The notes under the pieces were generated by a model. That model was not told the origin of the DNA. It saw only the letters and a program-made list of their open reading frames with translations, and ran no database searches. DNA of 64,000 nt from Desulfosporosinus fructosivorans (lineage in GTDB: Bacteria > Bacillota > Desulfitobacteriia > Desulfitobacteriales > Desulfitobacteriaceae), in the NCBI RefSeq assembly GCF_004766045.1, contig NZ_SPQQ01000003.1, positions 558,001 through 622,000 of the forward strand, read 5' to 3'. This document shows, piece by piece, positions 8,388-17,609 of this stretch (its first letter is position 1; each line of letters starts with the position of its first letter). Both the position numbers and the translations under genes were made by a program.

Positions 8388-9260
8388 GTGTTTGCAGAAG
8401 GCAAGAGAGTGGAAGAAATGAACTATTTTGAACTTCTGGCTTGGCTGGGTATAGGCAGTTCTCATCCGGGAGGATTTCCTGCTACGCAACAGAATCTGGA
8501 AGTAATTCAAGTGAAAGCTGAGGACTATGTACTGGATGCTGGATGTGGCAGCGGTCTTACCGCTTGTCACTTGGCCAAAACTAGAGGGTGTAAAATTATA
8601 GCAGTGGATATTAATCCTCAAATGGTTGAAAAAGCATGCTTAAGGGCGGAGAAAGAAGGCGTTTCTCATTTAGTGCAGTTTAAGCAGGCGGATGTTAATA
8701 ATCTACCCTTTGCTGATAACCACTTTGATTTGGTAATTGCTGAATCGATCACGGTCTTTTTAGACAAAGTTAAAGTGTACCAGGAGTTCTATCGAGTTCT
8801 CAAGCCAGAGGGAAGAGTTGCTGATTTAGAAATGGTTCTGCTCGCTGAATTACCGCCTCACCTTAGGAGGCAGATGGAGGCGTGCTTTGGTTCAGATACT
8901 AATCCATTGCCCCCAGAAGAGTGGCTCAATGCTTTAACACAAGCGGGCTTTCAGGATGTGATGATTAAGAATCCGCAACGCATGAAGAATAACGGCAACG
9001 TGATCATGAACGAACTCAAAAAGGATTGGGTACTTGTAAAAGGGCTTGCGGAAAAAGCAGCCTACTTGCCAAGTTTAATTACCAGACTACAAAAAAATGC
9101 TGGTTTCATGAAGAAGAATCGGGCCTACTTTGGATTTGGTCTTGTCTGTGGGCGAAAGCCAACTCCAACGCCGCCTCCTAAGAAAGCAGGCTTCAGAGAT
9201 TGGATAAGGCAGGCATTACAATGGAAATATACTAGAAGTTATTCTACAAAAGTCCTTTAA
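8388..9260 (+). CDS. class I SAM-dependent methyltransferase
   Basis: 290 residues. Motif I VLDAGCGSG at about 48-56 binds SAM, the acidic loop IAVDINPQM follows, and LPFADNHFDLVIAES is the methyltransferase 11-type motif II. Substrate unknown: relatives include sterol, ubiquinone and arsenite methyltransferases, but the arsenite-binding cysteine set is not obvious. The C-terminus carries a short proline-rich linker (KPTPTPPPKK) and a basic tail. GTG start with GGAAGGAGGG upstream. Monocistronic, converging on the aminotransferase gene and ending at the hairpin 9316-9374. Confidence 0.85.
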   Translation: MFAEGKRVEEMNYFELLAWLGIGSSHPGGFPATQQNLEVIQVKAEDYVLDAGCGSGLTACHLAKTRGCKIIAVDINPQMVEKACLRAEKEGVSHLVQFKQADVNNLPFADNHFDLVIAESITVFLDKVKVYQEFYRVLKPEGRVADLEMVLLAELPPHLRRQMEACFGSDTNPLPPEEWLNALTQAGFQDVMIKNPQRMKNNGNVIMNELKKDWVLVKGLAEKAAYLPSLITRLQKNAGFMKKNRAYFGFGLVCGRKPTPTPPPKKAGFRDWIRQALQWKYTRSYSTKVL

Positions 9261-9315
9261 TAGCAAAATGATCTTATTAACTAAAATCTAAGGGAAAGTC
9301 AGAAACATTGATTAG

Positions 9316-9374
9316 AAATTTAAACGTAGAGAGAATCCGTAAGTTAAAAATACAGATTCTCTACGTTTAAATTT
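9316..9374. terminator. bidirectional hairpin between convergent genes
   Basis: Twenty-base arm GATTCTCTACGTTTAAATTT pairs with an upstream copy (9316-9337) that differs by a 2-nt insertion. AT-rich flanks on both sides allow termination from either direction. Confidence 0.75.
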
Positions 9375-9413
9375 GTCATATTAGGCAAGTGAATAAGTTC
9401 GTGACCGTCCCCA

Positions 9414-10715
9414 TTATTTTAATTTCACCGATAAATCTTTGTAGCCTTGATAAATTAGATCAAAAAGATGTTCAAGTTCCTGCTCCTCGACACACGAGAA
9501 GGCAATACGCACATCGTTTTCGCCAAGTGATATGACGCCCACCCCATATTGATCAAGAAGGTGATTGCGCAATACTTCAGCCTTTACTCCTTTGAGTTTA
9601 AGGCACATGAAGTATCCTGAATTAAACGGATAGTAGTCCCAAGCATCATGATATTTCTCCTGTTCGAGGATCTGTTTGACCTTAGAAGCACGTTGGCTTA
9701 ATACTTTGAATTTTTCTTGTTTTTGAATTTGGAAATCCGGCGATTGAAGAGCCTTTATAAGGAACGTTTGGGATGGATGAGAAGCGCTAGAAATAGTACC
9801 GCGAATGATCCCTATCGTCTTTTTTTCTAAGGCATTTAAGACAGCTGGATGCTCTGACGCGTATGTAATAAATCCAACACGAAAGCCCCACACATAGTCT
9901 TCCTTTGTAGCACCATCAACTTTGATGGCTAATACTCTAGGATGAATATTGGCGATCCGAGCAAATAGAGATTCTTTGATGGAGTTTTCGTAAAACAGTC
10001 CGAAATAGGCATCATCCGTAACTACGACCAAGTTCATTCCTTCTTCGGCGACTTCTCTCAAGGCCTTTATAATCTCGGTTGCATCTTGTTCAGTTGGCGT
10101 GTACCCAGTAGGGTTATTTGGAAAATTAAGTACAAGGACAGCTTTTCCGTGGTCCTTCTTGCTGAGTATTGCTTCTTTCATGCCTATTGTATTAAAGGTG
10201 CCTTCTTTAGTATAGAAAGGGAATTGGACGGTTTTAGCTCCTCTGCGAACTCCAAAGATAAAGTTATAATTACCCCATAATTTGTCGGGTAAAACCAATG
10301 GATCGTCTGCGTTAATAAAGAGGTCAGCAACAATACTTAAACCATGGGTTAACGCATTGGTAACAATGGGGTTGCTAAAGGATTTATCCTGTAAAGAAGG
10401 ATTATCAATTAATATTTTTTTCCGCCAAAGCTCTCTTAGCTCAGGTTTTCCAGCAGGAGGAGCGTAGGGATAAAGGTCTTTAGGATTGTAATCAGCTAAC
10501 GTTTTCTGGATTAAGGGCAAAAACATCGGATGGTCTTTCTCCGTCGCAATTCCTATCGTGGCATTAAAACGATGAGCTTTCTGTTTAGCCTCTGCAGACT
10601 GAGTTAGGATCCCCTTTGGGTAGTATAAATTCTTTCCGAGTTCCGATAATAATTCGTAAACATAGGGATTTCCTTGTAGTATATCTCGATTTAATTCTTG
10701 CGCTATTTCATTCAT
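9414..10715 (-). CDS. class I/II pyridoxal-phosphate aminotransferase
   Basis: 433 residues, fold-type I. FPNNPTGYTP is the substrate-side loop, VVTDDAYFG holds the PLP-pyridine aspartate, and IKVDGATKED (about residue 270) should contain the Schiff-base lysine, with FRVGFI after it. The protein is longer than ordinary aspartate aminotransferases and the lysine region reads DGATK rather than SFSK, so substrate is not assignable; an aromatic or unusual amino acid is possible. ATG with GAGGGAG upstream. Single gene, divergent from the thioesterase. Confidence 0.85.
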   Translation of the reverse strand: MNEIAQELNRDILQGNPYVYELLSELGKNLYYPKGILTQSAEAKQKAHRFNATIGIATEKDHPMFLPLIQKTLADYNPKDLYPYAPPAGKPELRELWRKKILIDNPSLQDKSFSNPIVTNALTHGLSIVADLFINADDPLVLPDKLWGNYNFIFGVRRGAKTVQFPFYTKEGTFNTIGMKEAILSKKDHGKAVLVLNFPNNPTGYTPTEQDATEIIKALREVAEEGMNLVVVTDDAYFGLFYENSIKESLFARIANIHPRVLAIKVDGATKEDYVWGFRVGFITYASEHPAVLNALEKKTIGIIRGTISSASHPSQTFLIKALQSPDFQIQKQEKFKVLSQRASKVKQILEQEKYHDAWDYYPFNSGYFMCLKLKGVKAEVLRNHLLDQYGVGVISLGENDVRIAFSCVEEQELEHLFDLIYQGYKDLSVKLK

Positions 10716-10878
10716 TTATTCAATTCTCCCTCACTCAGCAAGTCTCATGGATATTTTCGCTTTTCTGTATTGAGTAGTTAATTAAATTCTACACTAAAAC
10801 TGAAATTTCCTCCAGTCGTATATTTGTTTTTTTAGCTATATTACGTTGGTATGGGGCAGATTGTCGCTTAATGTTGCG

Positions 10879-10907
10879 TTGACGACACATTTACTTAACG
10901 ATATACT
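10879..10907 (+). promoter_or_regulatory. promoter of the thioesterase gene
   Basis: TTGACG, 17 bp, TATACT; one mismatch in each hexamer. Confidence 0.75.
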
Positions 10908-10961
10908 TCGTCTTAGGGGTTCAAGGGAACTCGTTCTCTTATGTTTAGGAGGTATTTAGCA

Positions 10962-11396
10962 ATGTTGGAATTGACAGATTTCCCAGTTCAAGTGAAAATA
11001 TCGGTTGCCTGGGGAGATATGGACGCCAATGGTCATATCAATAATATCTTTTATTTGCGATATTTCGAAACTGCTCGGATTCAATATTTTCAAGAAATCG
11101 GGTTAATTGATTTAAAAGCTCAGACGGGTGTAGGTGCGATAATTGCTCAAACTACATGTAAGTATCACAAGCCGATTAAGTTTCCTGATCAAATAGTCGT
11201 GGGTACGAAAGTCAAGTCCATGGGCAAATCAAGCTTTGTCATGGAGTACCTCATTGTTAGTGAAAAATTGGGAGTAGTGGCCTCTGGGGAAGCGGTAACA
11301 GTGATGTATAACTACAATATATCCCAAAAAGTAGAATTACCCTCGTTCATTAAAGCAGCGATTGAAAAAATCGAAAAGGGTAACTCTTTGATCTAA
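10962..11396 (+). CDS. hotdog-fold acyl-CoA thioesterase (YbgC/4HBT type)
   Basis: 144 residues with the 4HBT core WGDMDANGHINNIFYLRYFE: the Asp in GDMDANGH is the usual catalytic residue. Members hydrolyse acyl-CoA thioesters. An ATG 21 nt upstream is in frame, but AGGAGG lies inside that extension, 7 nt before the ATG at 10962, so the shorter start is used. Followed after ~90 nt by a CoA-diphosphatase-like Nudix gene. Confidence 0.88.
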   Translation: MLELTDFPVQVKISVAWGDMDANGHINNIFYLRYFETARIQYFQEIGLIDLKAQTGVGAIIAQTTCKYHKPIKFPDQIVVGTKVKSMGKSSFVMEYLIVSEKLGVVASGEAVTVMYNYNISQKVELPSFIKAAIEKIEKGNSLI

Positions 11397-11488
11397 ACTG
11401 GCTTTTTGTTTCCTAGAATGATGTTTGGATTTTGCAAAGATGTGAACTAAACGCTGTTTAACCCCAGAGAGGGTTCGGGGGGGATTGT

Positions 11489-12154
11489 ATGGATAAATAT
11501 GTAATAGAAGGCTTAAAAGACAAGCTGCCCGTCGTACCAGGTCTTAATGGAAAAGAAGAATATTTCAATTTTGCGGTCTTAGTGCTACTTATGTATGTGA
11601 ACGAAGAATATCATTTTATATTTGAAAAAAGAGCTGCAAATATTAGGCAACCTGGTGAAATTTGCTTTCCTGGCGGAAAATTCGAGCCTGCTATAGATAC
11701 TAGTTTACGGGACACAGCCATCAGAGAAACAGTAGAGGAGTTAGGAGTTTCCTCTGAAAAGATTCAAATAATTGGTAATCTCGATACCGTTGTTTCGACA
11801 ATGGGTGCAACTGCCGACGCATTTCTTGGCATTCTTGAGTTAAGGAATTTGGACGATTTACAAATAAACTTGCAAGAAGTTGAAAAGGTTTTTATGGTTC
11901 CAGTCTCATACTTTGAGGCCAATGAACCAGAAGTGTATCAGGTAAACATGATTGCTCATCCTTCATACTTTAATCAGGCTGGTGAAGAAGTCACTATTTT
12001 TCCAGCGCGAGAATTAGGATTACCGGACCGCTATACCAAACCATGGGGCAATGTTTTGAGTAATGTTTTTGTCTATAGGGTTGAGGAAGTCATAATATGG
12101 GGTATGACGGCAAGATTAATTAAAGATGTCGTTGCTAAATTAAAGAGCTTATAG
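11489..12154 (+). CDS. Nudix hydrolase, CoA-diphosphatase type
   Basis: 221 residues. The Nudix box GX5EX7REUXEEXGU is seen within residues 70-98 as CFPGGKFEP followed by RDTAIRETVEELGV, and the flanking IRQPGEICFPGG resembles the UPF0035 signature of coenzyme A pyrophosphatases such as NudL/YeaB. Such enzymes split CoA to phosphopantetheine and 3',5'-ADP. A thioesterase gene just upstream gives a CoA-metabolism context. Start ATG after TTCGGGGGGATTGT. Confidence 0.87.
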   Translation: MDKYVIEGLKDKLPVVPGLNGKEEYFNFAVLVLLMYVNEEYHFIFEKRAANIRQPGEICFPGGKFEPAIDTSLRDTAIRETVEELGVSSEKIQIIGNLDTVVSTMGATADAFLGILELRNLDDLQINLQEVEKVFMVPVSYFEANEPEVYQVNMIAHPSYFNQAGEEVTIFPARELGLPDRYTKPWGNVLSNVFVYRVEEVIIWGMTARLIKDVVAKLKSL

Positions 12155-12233
12155 GGTACTTATATGTGTAAATTTTAAAATGATTGATATCTCGGAGTGT
12201 CCTTGAAGTAGTGTTACTCGAAATATAGTGTTA

Positions 12234-12287
12234 AGAAAGTGCTGAAAGCCGTGTCTAAATATGACTAGGCTATCAAGCACTTTCTTT
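12234..12287. terminator. bidirectional terminator
   Basis: Arms AAGAAAGTGCT / AGCACTTTCTT with inner AGCC/GGCT pairing; it overlaps the stop codon of the minus-strand amidohydrolase and ends the plus-strand Nudix gene. Confidence 0.75.
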
Positions 12288-13098
12288 AGTAAATATCTTC
12301 TCTCCGCTGCTTCCAGACCGGAAGAGCCTCTCTAACTTCTTCAACTTGAGTCAAATCAATTTCAACCAGCAGTATTCCTGGCTTTTCGTCAAGCTGTGAC
12401 AGTACCTGTCCCCACGGATTGACGACCAAGGAGTGGCCATAGGCCACATAGGAAGACTGAGGATCGCGGGCGGGAGAAGCACCCAACATGAAGACTTGGT
12501 TATCTAAGGCGCGGCTGCGGAATAACAATTCCCAGTGGAGCGGACCAGTGGTCAAATTAAAAGCTGCTGGGACAACTACTAGGCGGGCACCGTCCTTAGC
12601 CACTTTTCGGGTTAGTTCTGGGAAACGAATATCATAGCAAATTTCTAGACCGATTTTGCCCCACGGTGTATCAAATAGAGTGGCAGTATTACCTGGGGAC
12701 AGCACAAGAGATTCAGTGAACTCTATCCCATTTTTGACTCGGACATCAAACAAGTGGACTTTGCGGTGTCGGGCAATAATCTCTCCTTGAGGGTTGAATA
12801 CGACACTTGTATTGTAAAGTAATTCACCTGATAGTTCCGGAATCGAACCACCCACGAGAAAAAGACCATGGGTGCGTGCTAGTTTGCCGAGGAGGTTTGT
12901 CGTTTCCCCAGAAGGGATTTCCTCAGCGTAGTCTTGAAAGCAATGGATATCGTAGGGGCAATTAAACATTTCTGGCAAGACTACCAGCTGTGCTCCTCCT
13001 GAAGCAGCCTCCTGAATTTTCCCCGCAGCTTGCTTGAGATTCGCTTGCTTATCAGCTGTAATCAGCATTTGACATAATGCGATCTTGAGAGTTGTCAC
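12286..13098 (-). CDS. carbon-nitrogen hydrolase (nitrilase superfamily, omega-amidase-like)
   Basis: 270 residues with the Glu-Lys-Cys triad of the nitrilase fold: LPEMFNCPYD (Glu), HRKVHLFD (Lys) and GLEICYDIRFPE (Cys). The size and HLFD/YDIRFPE context resemble omega-amidases/Nit2, which hydrolyse alpha-ketoglutaramate, but relatives act on many amides. GTG at 13098 is preferred over the longer open frame to 13149 because AAAGGGGGC lies in front of it and MTTLKIALCQM is the normal family start. Divergent from the glcD operon. Confidence 0.88.
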   Translation of the reverse strand: MTTLKIALCQMLITADKQANLKQAAGKIQEAASGGAQLVVLPEMFNCPYDIHCFQDYAEEIPSGETTNLLGKLARTHGLFLVGGSIPELSGELLYNTSVVFNPQGEIIARHRKVHLFDVRVKNGIEFTESLVLSPGNTATLFDTPWGKIGLEICYDIRFPELTRKVAKDGARLVVVPAAFNLTTGPLHWELLFRSRALDNQVFMLGASPARDPQSSYVAYGHSLVVNPWGQVLSQLDEKPGILLVEIDLTQVEEVREALPVWKQRREDIY

Positions 13099-13294
13099 TG
13101 AAATAATGCCCCCTTTAAATCCAATCGGGAGACTCCCCCTTCGCCGCAAATTGTTCCATTTGGATATGCGGTTCGGTGATAGAATATCCTCGAGTTTACT
13201 CTTGGTAAGTTTTTACAGACGGTGTGATAACAATGCTTTATTCAATATATTATGAAGCTTTTCGGTCTCCTGCGCAAGAGAGACAGGCAGGATA

Positions 13295-13322
13295 TTTACA
13301 ACAGACAGCGAAATAATATATT
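13295..13322 (+). promoter_or_regulatory. candidate promoter of the glcD-glcF-larA operon
   Basis: TTTACA, 16 bp, TATATT; a near-perfect palindrome lies immediately downstream at 13331-13351. Confidence 0.55.
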
Positions 13323-13330
13323 GTTATATA

Positions 13331-13351
13331 GTTCGACAAATTTTGTTGAAC
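13331..13351. promoter_or_regulatory. palindromic operator candidate
   Basis: A 21-nt near-perfect palindrome (arms GTTCgACAAA / TTTGTtGAAC, one symmetric mismatch) just after the -10 box, a typical place for a repressor site. The regulator is not encoded in the window next to it. Confidence 0.55.
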
Positions 13352-13389
13352 GAAGGAATGAAGGAATCACACTGAAGGAGGAAACTATT

Positions 13390-14781
13390 TTGAGGTCAGA
13401 GGTTATTCAGAAGCTAAGTGACATTGTTGGCAAAGACAACATATATACCTCCTTAGAGGATCTATATTGTTATACGTATGACGCTTCGTTTGTCAAGGCG
13501 GATCTTAAGAAGGATCTAGCGGGAGTTGCAGTGTATCCGGGTAACACTGAAGAAGTAGCGCAGATTCTTAAGCTGGCAAATCGAGAGAGGATTCCGGTCG
13601 TTCCACGGGGCGCAGGGTCAAATGTCAGTGGAGGATCTATTTCTGTAGGGGATTGCATTATCTTAGTTCTGAAGAGAATGAACAAAATACTAGAACTTGA
13701 CCCGAAAAATTTGATTGCTGTAGTGGAATCTGGTGTGATCACTAGTCAATTACAAAGCGAAGTCGAACGCCTAGGTTTATTTTATCCTCCAGATCCTGCC
13801 AGTCAAGCTTTTTCAACGATGGGAGGAAATGTGGCCGAATGTGCAGGAGGGCCGCGTGGCGTGAAATATGGAGTAACTCGAGACTACGTTATAGGGCTTG
13901 AGGTAGTGCTTCCTAGTGGAGAAGTAATGAATACCGGAGGAAGAACGATCAAGAACGTAACGGGTTACGATATGACCAAGTTATTCACCGGTTCAGAAGG
14001 AACTTTGTGTGTGATCACTAAGATTATTGTCAAACTTATCCCTTTACCGGAAGCGAAGAGCACCATGATGGCGGTTTTCTCTGAGATCGAACAAGCGTGT
14101 GAGACGGTTTCTGAAATCATTGCAGTTGGTTTAGTTCCTTGTGCATTAGAATTGTTGGATAATATTTATATTAGAAACATTGAAGAATATGCTAAGGTTG
14201 GGTTACCTACGGATGCGGGCGCTGTGCTCTTAATAGAAGTTGATGGGGATGCGGAGATTTTAGGGAAGCAGATCGGAAAGATAGAGCAAATCTGCAGGCG
14301 GCTAGGAGCTGTTCAGATTAGAGTTGCCAAGACAAAAGAAGAAGCCGAAGAACTATGGCGTGCACGTCGCTCGGCCTTTGCAGCTGTGTCGAGGGTAAAG
14401 CCGACTATTATTGGTGAGGATGCGACCGTTCCCAGGAGCAGCATTCCAGTTGCCGTGAGGCGTATTCAGGAAATTGCCGCTAAGTATAACATTATCATCG
14501 CCATACTCGGACATGCCGGAGATGGCAACTTGCATGCCACGATCCTTACTGATGAAATGAATTTAGAGGAGATGGCGAGGGTAGAAAAGGCCATCGACGA
14601 GATTTTTATCGCTACAGTGGAACTGGGTGGATCTTTAAGCGGTGAGCATGGTATCGGTCGGGCGAAATCCAAGTTTATTACCTTACAGATCGGGGATGTT
14701 GGTCTGGAAGTCCAACATCAAATTAAAAAGGCCCTTGACCCTAATAATATTCTAAACCCCGGCGTAATGTTTGGAGCGTGA
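13390..14781 (+). CDS. glcD: FAD-linked 2-hydroxyacid dehydrogenase (GlcD/D-LDH type)
   Basis: 463 residues. FAD-binding type 4 motifs PRGAGSNVSGG and GGNVAECAGGPRG, then TGYDMTKLFTGSEGTL; C-terminal cap with GHAGDGNLHATIL and SGEHGIGRAK, as in glycolate oxidase GlcD and D-lactate dehydrogenases. Oxidises a 2-hydroxyacid and passes electrons to the Fe-S partner encoded next. The open frame extends to 13252, but TTG at 13390 follows AAGGAGG by 8 nt and gives the usual family length; promoter and operator lie within the longer reading. Next gene starts 4 nt after the stop. Confidence 0.9.
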   Translation: MRSEVIQKLSDIVGKDNIYTSLEDLYCYTYDASFVKADLKKDLAGVAVYPGNTEEVAQILKLANRERIPVVPRGAGSNVSGGSISVGDCIILVLKRMNKILELDPKNLIAVVESGVITSQLQSEVERLGLFYPPDPASQAFSTMGGNVAECAGGPRGVKYGVTRDYVIGLEVVLPSGEVMNTGGRTIKNVTGYDMTKLFTGSEGTLCVITKIIVKLIPLPEAKSTMMAVFSEIEQACETVSEIIAVGLVPCALELLDNIYIRNIEEYAKVGLPTDAGAVLLIEVDGDAEILGKQIGKIEQICRRLGAVQIRVAKTKEEAEELWRARRSAFAAVSRVKPTIIGEDATVPRSSIPVAVRRIQEIAAKYNIIIAILGHAGDGNLHATILTDEMNLEEMARVEKAIDEIFIATVELGGSLSGEHGIGRAKSKFITLQIGDVGLEVQHQIKKALDPNNILNPGVMFGA

Positions 14782-14785
14782 TGAG

Positions 14786-16165
14786 ATGGAACGTTCATTT
14801 AAGTCTTGGGAGAAAGAAGTCATTCGCTGCATTCGCTGTGGTGCCTGTCAAAATGTTTGTCCAGTCTTTAAAGAATTGCAGGCAGAATCTACGGTTGCCA
14901 GAGGACGAGTTAAGTTGATTCGCGGAGTTATTGATCATGAATTAGAGCTGACGGAAGGCTTTATTGACAAAATGTCTTTGTGTTTGATGTGTAAGGCTTG
15001 CGTCGTTAACTGTCCGAGTGGAGTGAAAGTCGATAAGTTGGTAGAAGCAGCCCGCAAGGAAATCACAGAGAAGAAAGGACTTTCTCTGCTTAAGAACTTA
15101 ATCTTTCGTTTGGTTCTAAAAAACCGTTGGGTTTTCAACACGTGTTTGCGAACGGGAAGTGTATTTCAAGGCTTAGTCTTCCGTAAAGGGCCTAACGGGC
15201 AAGGCATGTTACCGAGAATGTCATTAGGGATTGACAAGAGAAGACTTCTTTCTCCTCTTGCCCCAAAACCATTTAAATCGATGTATTCAGAAGTCGCCAA
15301 AGTCCCAGCAGCAACCAGGCGGGTCGCCTTTTTTACAGGGTGTATGATCAACTACATTTATACGGATACTGGTCGGGCCGTCATTAACGTCCTTAAACGC
15401 AATGGGGTAGAGGTTGTCATTCCGGCACTCCAAAACTGTTGTGGTACCCCTGTTCGGATTAATGGGGACTATGAAACGGCTAAAGTGATGGCGAGGGCCA
15501 ATATCGATGTCTTCCTGAAGGAAGAGGTTGATGCTGTCGTGGTGGCCTGTGGCACGTGTGGTTTAAGTCTGAAGGAAGAGTATGCAGAGTTACTTGAGGA
15601 TGATCCGATCTATGCAGAAAAAGCCAAGAAGCTTGGGGGTATGGTCAAGGATTTCACAGAACTGGTGCTTTCTTTGGAGGGGTTTAGGGACAAAATGGGT
15701 TGTTTGCCAATCAAGGTTACTTACCACGATCCTTGTCACCTTGTTCGAGGGTTAAAGGTCAGAGAACAACCCAGACAGATTATTAGAAGTATCCCAGGAA
15801 TTGACTTTAAAGAAATGAATAAACCGGATACCTGCTGTGGTAGTGGGGGTTCCTTCAGTTTGTATCACTATGAACTTTCGACCAAAATCAATGACCATAA
15901 AGTTGAGGATATTAATCAAACGGGTGCAGACGTGTTGGTGACAGGGTGTTCTGCCTGTCGAATGCACATCGCGGACGGCTTGAACCGCCAGGCTGAGCAT
16001 CCTGTACAGGTGATGCATACCGCTCAACTTTTGGAGATGTCTTATGAAGCCAAGGAATTCAAGGAAGAAAAGGACACTAAGTGGAATAAGAAATACAAGG
16101 GAAATCAAGAAAATATGCTAAAAGATCTTGTAGAGATAGAGCCGGAGGGAGTAAAGGATGAATAA
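14786..16165 (+). CDS. glcF: Fe-S oxidoreductase, GlcF-like (two 4Fe-4S, two CCG domains)
   Basis: 459 residues. Two ferredoxin clusters near the N-terminus, CIRCGACQNVCPVF and CLMCKACVVNCPSGV, are followed by two CCG-type cysteine-rich domains (CCGTP, CCGSGG). This is the architecture of GlcF/LutA-type electron-transfer subunits, which carry electrons from the flavoprotein towards quinone or another carrier. ATG 14786 has GGAG upstream; TTG at 14771 would overlap glcD. A ~40-residue charged tail follows the second CCG domain. Translationally coupled neighbours on both sides. Confidence 0.9.
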   Translation: MERSFKSWEKEVIRCIRCGACQNVCPVFKELQAESTVARGRVKLIRGVIDHELELTEGFIDKMSLCLMCKACVVNCPSGVKVDKLVEAARKEITEKKGLSLLKNLIFRLVLKNRWVFNTCLRTGSVFQGLVFRKGPNGQGMLPRMSLGIDKRRLLSPLAPKPFKSMYSEVAKVPAATRRVAFFTGCMINYIYTDTGRAVINVLKRNGVEVVIPALQNCCGTPVRINGDYETAKVMARANIDVFLKEEVDAVVVACGTCGLSLKEEYAELLEDDPIYAEKAKKLGGMVKDFTELVLSLEGFRDKMGCLPIKVTYHDPCHLVRGLKVREQPRQIIRSIPGIDFKEMNKPDTCCGSGGSFSLYHYELSTKINDHKVEDINQTGADVLVTGCSACRMHIADGLNRQAEHPVQVMHTAQLLEMSYEAKEFKEEKDTKWNKKYKGNQENMLKDLVEIEPEGVKDE

Positions 16166-17441
16166 TTATGACCTTGCCTATGGAAAAGAAAAGTTGTCCT
16201 TTAGTCTTCCTGATTCGCTGAACGTTAAGGAGATTGAAGCAAAAGCCAGTCAGCCGATTTTGGATGTAGACCAGGCGATCCTCGACGCCCTGGCGCACCC
16301 TATTGGAACGACACCACTTGTTGAGCTGGTAAAACCAGGGGATAAAGTAGTCGTTGTCGTTAGTGACATTACTCGATTGTGGGTACGCGCAGATATTCTT
16401 TTGCCAATCTTGCTGGATGTATTAAATGGGGCCGGAGTACCAGATCAGGACATTTCTATTGTCACGGCGACCGGCGATCATCGATTGCAGACGCTAGAAG
16501 AACATACTGCAATTTGTGGGGCAAGGGTCTTGGCAAGGGTCCCCATTTTCGATCATGAGTGTCGAGCCGTGGACTTAGTGGATTTGGGTAAATCCTCAAT
16601 GGGGACACCCATTCTTGTCAATCGCCGAGTATGGGAAGCGGACAAAGTGATTCTGACCGGTGGAATTGCCTATCATTTGCTTGCAGGCTTTGGGGGTGGC
16701 CGTAAGTCCATAGCCCCGGGGGTCTGTGGCTACGAAATGATCCAGCAAAATCATGCCTTGGCACTTCTTGGCGGTGGCCCCACGGGTCTTAATCCAAACA
16801 TAGAGACCGGAAAAATGGATGGCAACCCGGTTGCCGAGGATATGTTAGAAATTGCTCGTACAGTAGGTGTGGATTTCATACTTAACGTCGTTGTTAACGA
16901 GAAAAAAGAATTTATCTATCTTGCAGCGGGTGACTTACAGCAGGCTCATCTAGAGGGCTGTCGGGTTACCGAAGAAGTCTTTGGCATTGAAATCGGAGCA
17001 AAAGCGGAGTTAGTCATCGTTTCAAGCGGTGGGTATCCTAAAGATACTCAGCTTTACCAGACAATTAAAGCCTTGGACAATGCTTCTTATGCGGTGCAAG
17101 AAGGTGGAGTTATTATCCTAGTCAGTGAATGCTCAGAGGGGGGAGGTTCACAACCTTTTTTGGAGTTTTTTAATCATGGCGAGGTAGAGGAGATGAACAC
17201 TAGGCTTCATGCTGATTTTACTATGCCTGGGTTCATAAGCTTGAAAACAGCGAATATCTGTCAGAAGACGCCCGTCATTTTGATCAGTTCCTTATCCGAG
17301 GAGATGGTTAAACGGGTCAAGATGATTCCTGCTAATAGTCCTTCAGAAGCCTTGCAGTTAGCTAGTCAAATCCTTGGACGTCAACCGGAATCCGTCTATA
17401 TCATGCCACACGGTGGAAGCACTTTTCCGATCTTGGGTTAG
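16158..17441 (+). CDS. larA: LarA-type lactate racemase (nickel-pincer enzyme)
   Basis: 427 residues. The residues that anchor and use the nickel-pincer cofactor in Lactobacillus LarA have clear counterparts: His108 in TGDHR, His173 in AYHLLAG, Lys183 in GGGRKSIAPG and His199 in QQNHALAL. LarA-family enzymes racemise lactate or other 2-hydroxyacids; with the GlcD/GlcF pair this would let one stereospecific dehydrogenase use both lactate isomers. Cofactor genes larB/C/E are not in the window and must be elsewhere. Starts 8 nt inside glcF with GGGAG upstream. Confidence 0.9.
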   Translation: MNNYDLAYGKEKLSFSLPDSLNVKEIEAKASQPILDVDQAILDALAHPIGTTPLVELVKPGDKVVVVVSDITRLWVRADILLPILLDVLNGAGVPDQDISIVTATGDHRLQTLEEHTAICGARVLARVPIFDHECRAVDLVDLGKSSMGTPILVNRRVWEADKVILTGGIAYHLLAGFGGGRKSIAPGVCGYEMIQQNHALALLGGGPTGLNPNIETGKMDGNPVAEDMLEIARTVGVDFILNVVVNEKKEFIYLAAGDLQQAHLEGCRVTEEVFGIEIGAKAELVIVSSGGYPKDTQLYQTIKALDNASYAVQEGGVIILVSECSEGGGSQPFLEFFNHGEVEEMNTRLHADFTMPGFISLKTANICQKTPVILISSLSEEMVKRVKMIPANSPSEALQLASQILGRQPESVYIMPHGGSTFPILG

Positions 17442-17451
17442 TTGTGATAGA

Positions 17452-17487
17452 CGAAGTCTCGATGTTTAACTTTAGTTAGACGAGTTC
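17452..17487. repeat. dispersed repeat, copy A
   Basis: 36 nt matching 54084-54119 at all but a few positions (CGAAGTCTCGATGTT, then AACTTTAGTT, then CGAGTTC). It lies in the 3' flank of larA. Partial copies ending in AACGAGTTCACTG occur near 25400 and 33250. Confidence 0.7.
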
Positions 17488-17566
17488 CCTGGCAACTAAT
17501 CTTATAGAGAAGCTATCGGAATTTATGTAATTTTTAGAAGCATTGAGTAATTCTATAGCATAGTTT

Positions 17567-17592
17567 AAGCCAGCACTAAGTGCTGGCTTTTG
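17567..17592 (+). terminator. terminator of glcD-glcF-larA
   Basis: Arms AAGCCAGCAC / GTGCTGGCTT with a TAA loop and short T-run. Confidence 0.85.
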
Positions 17593-17609
17593 GCATTTAA
17601 TATTTCTAG

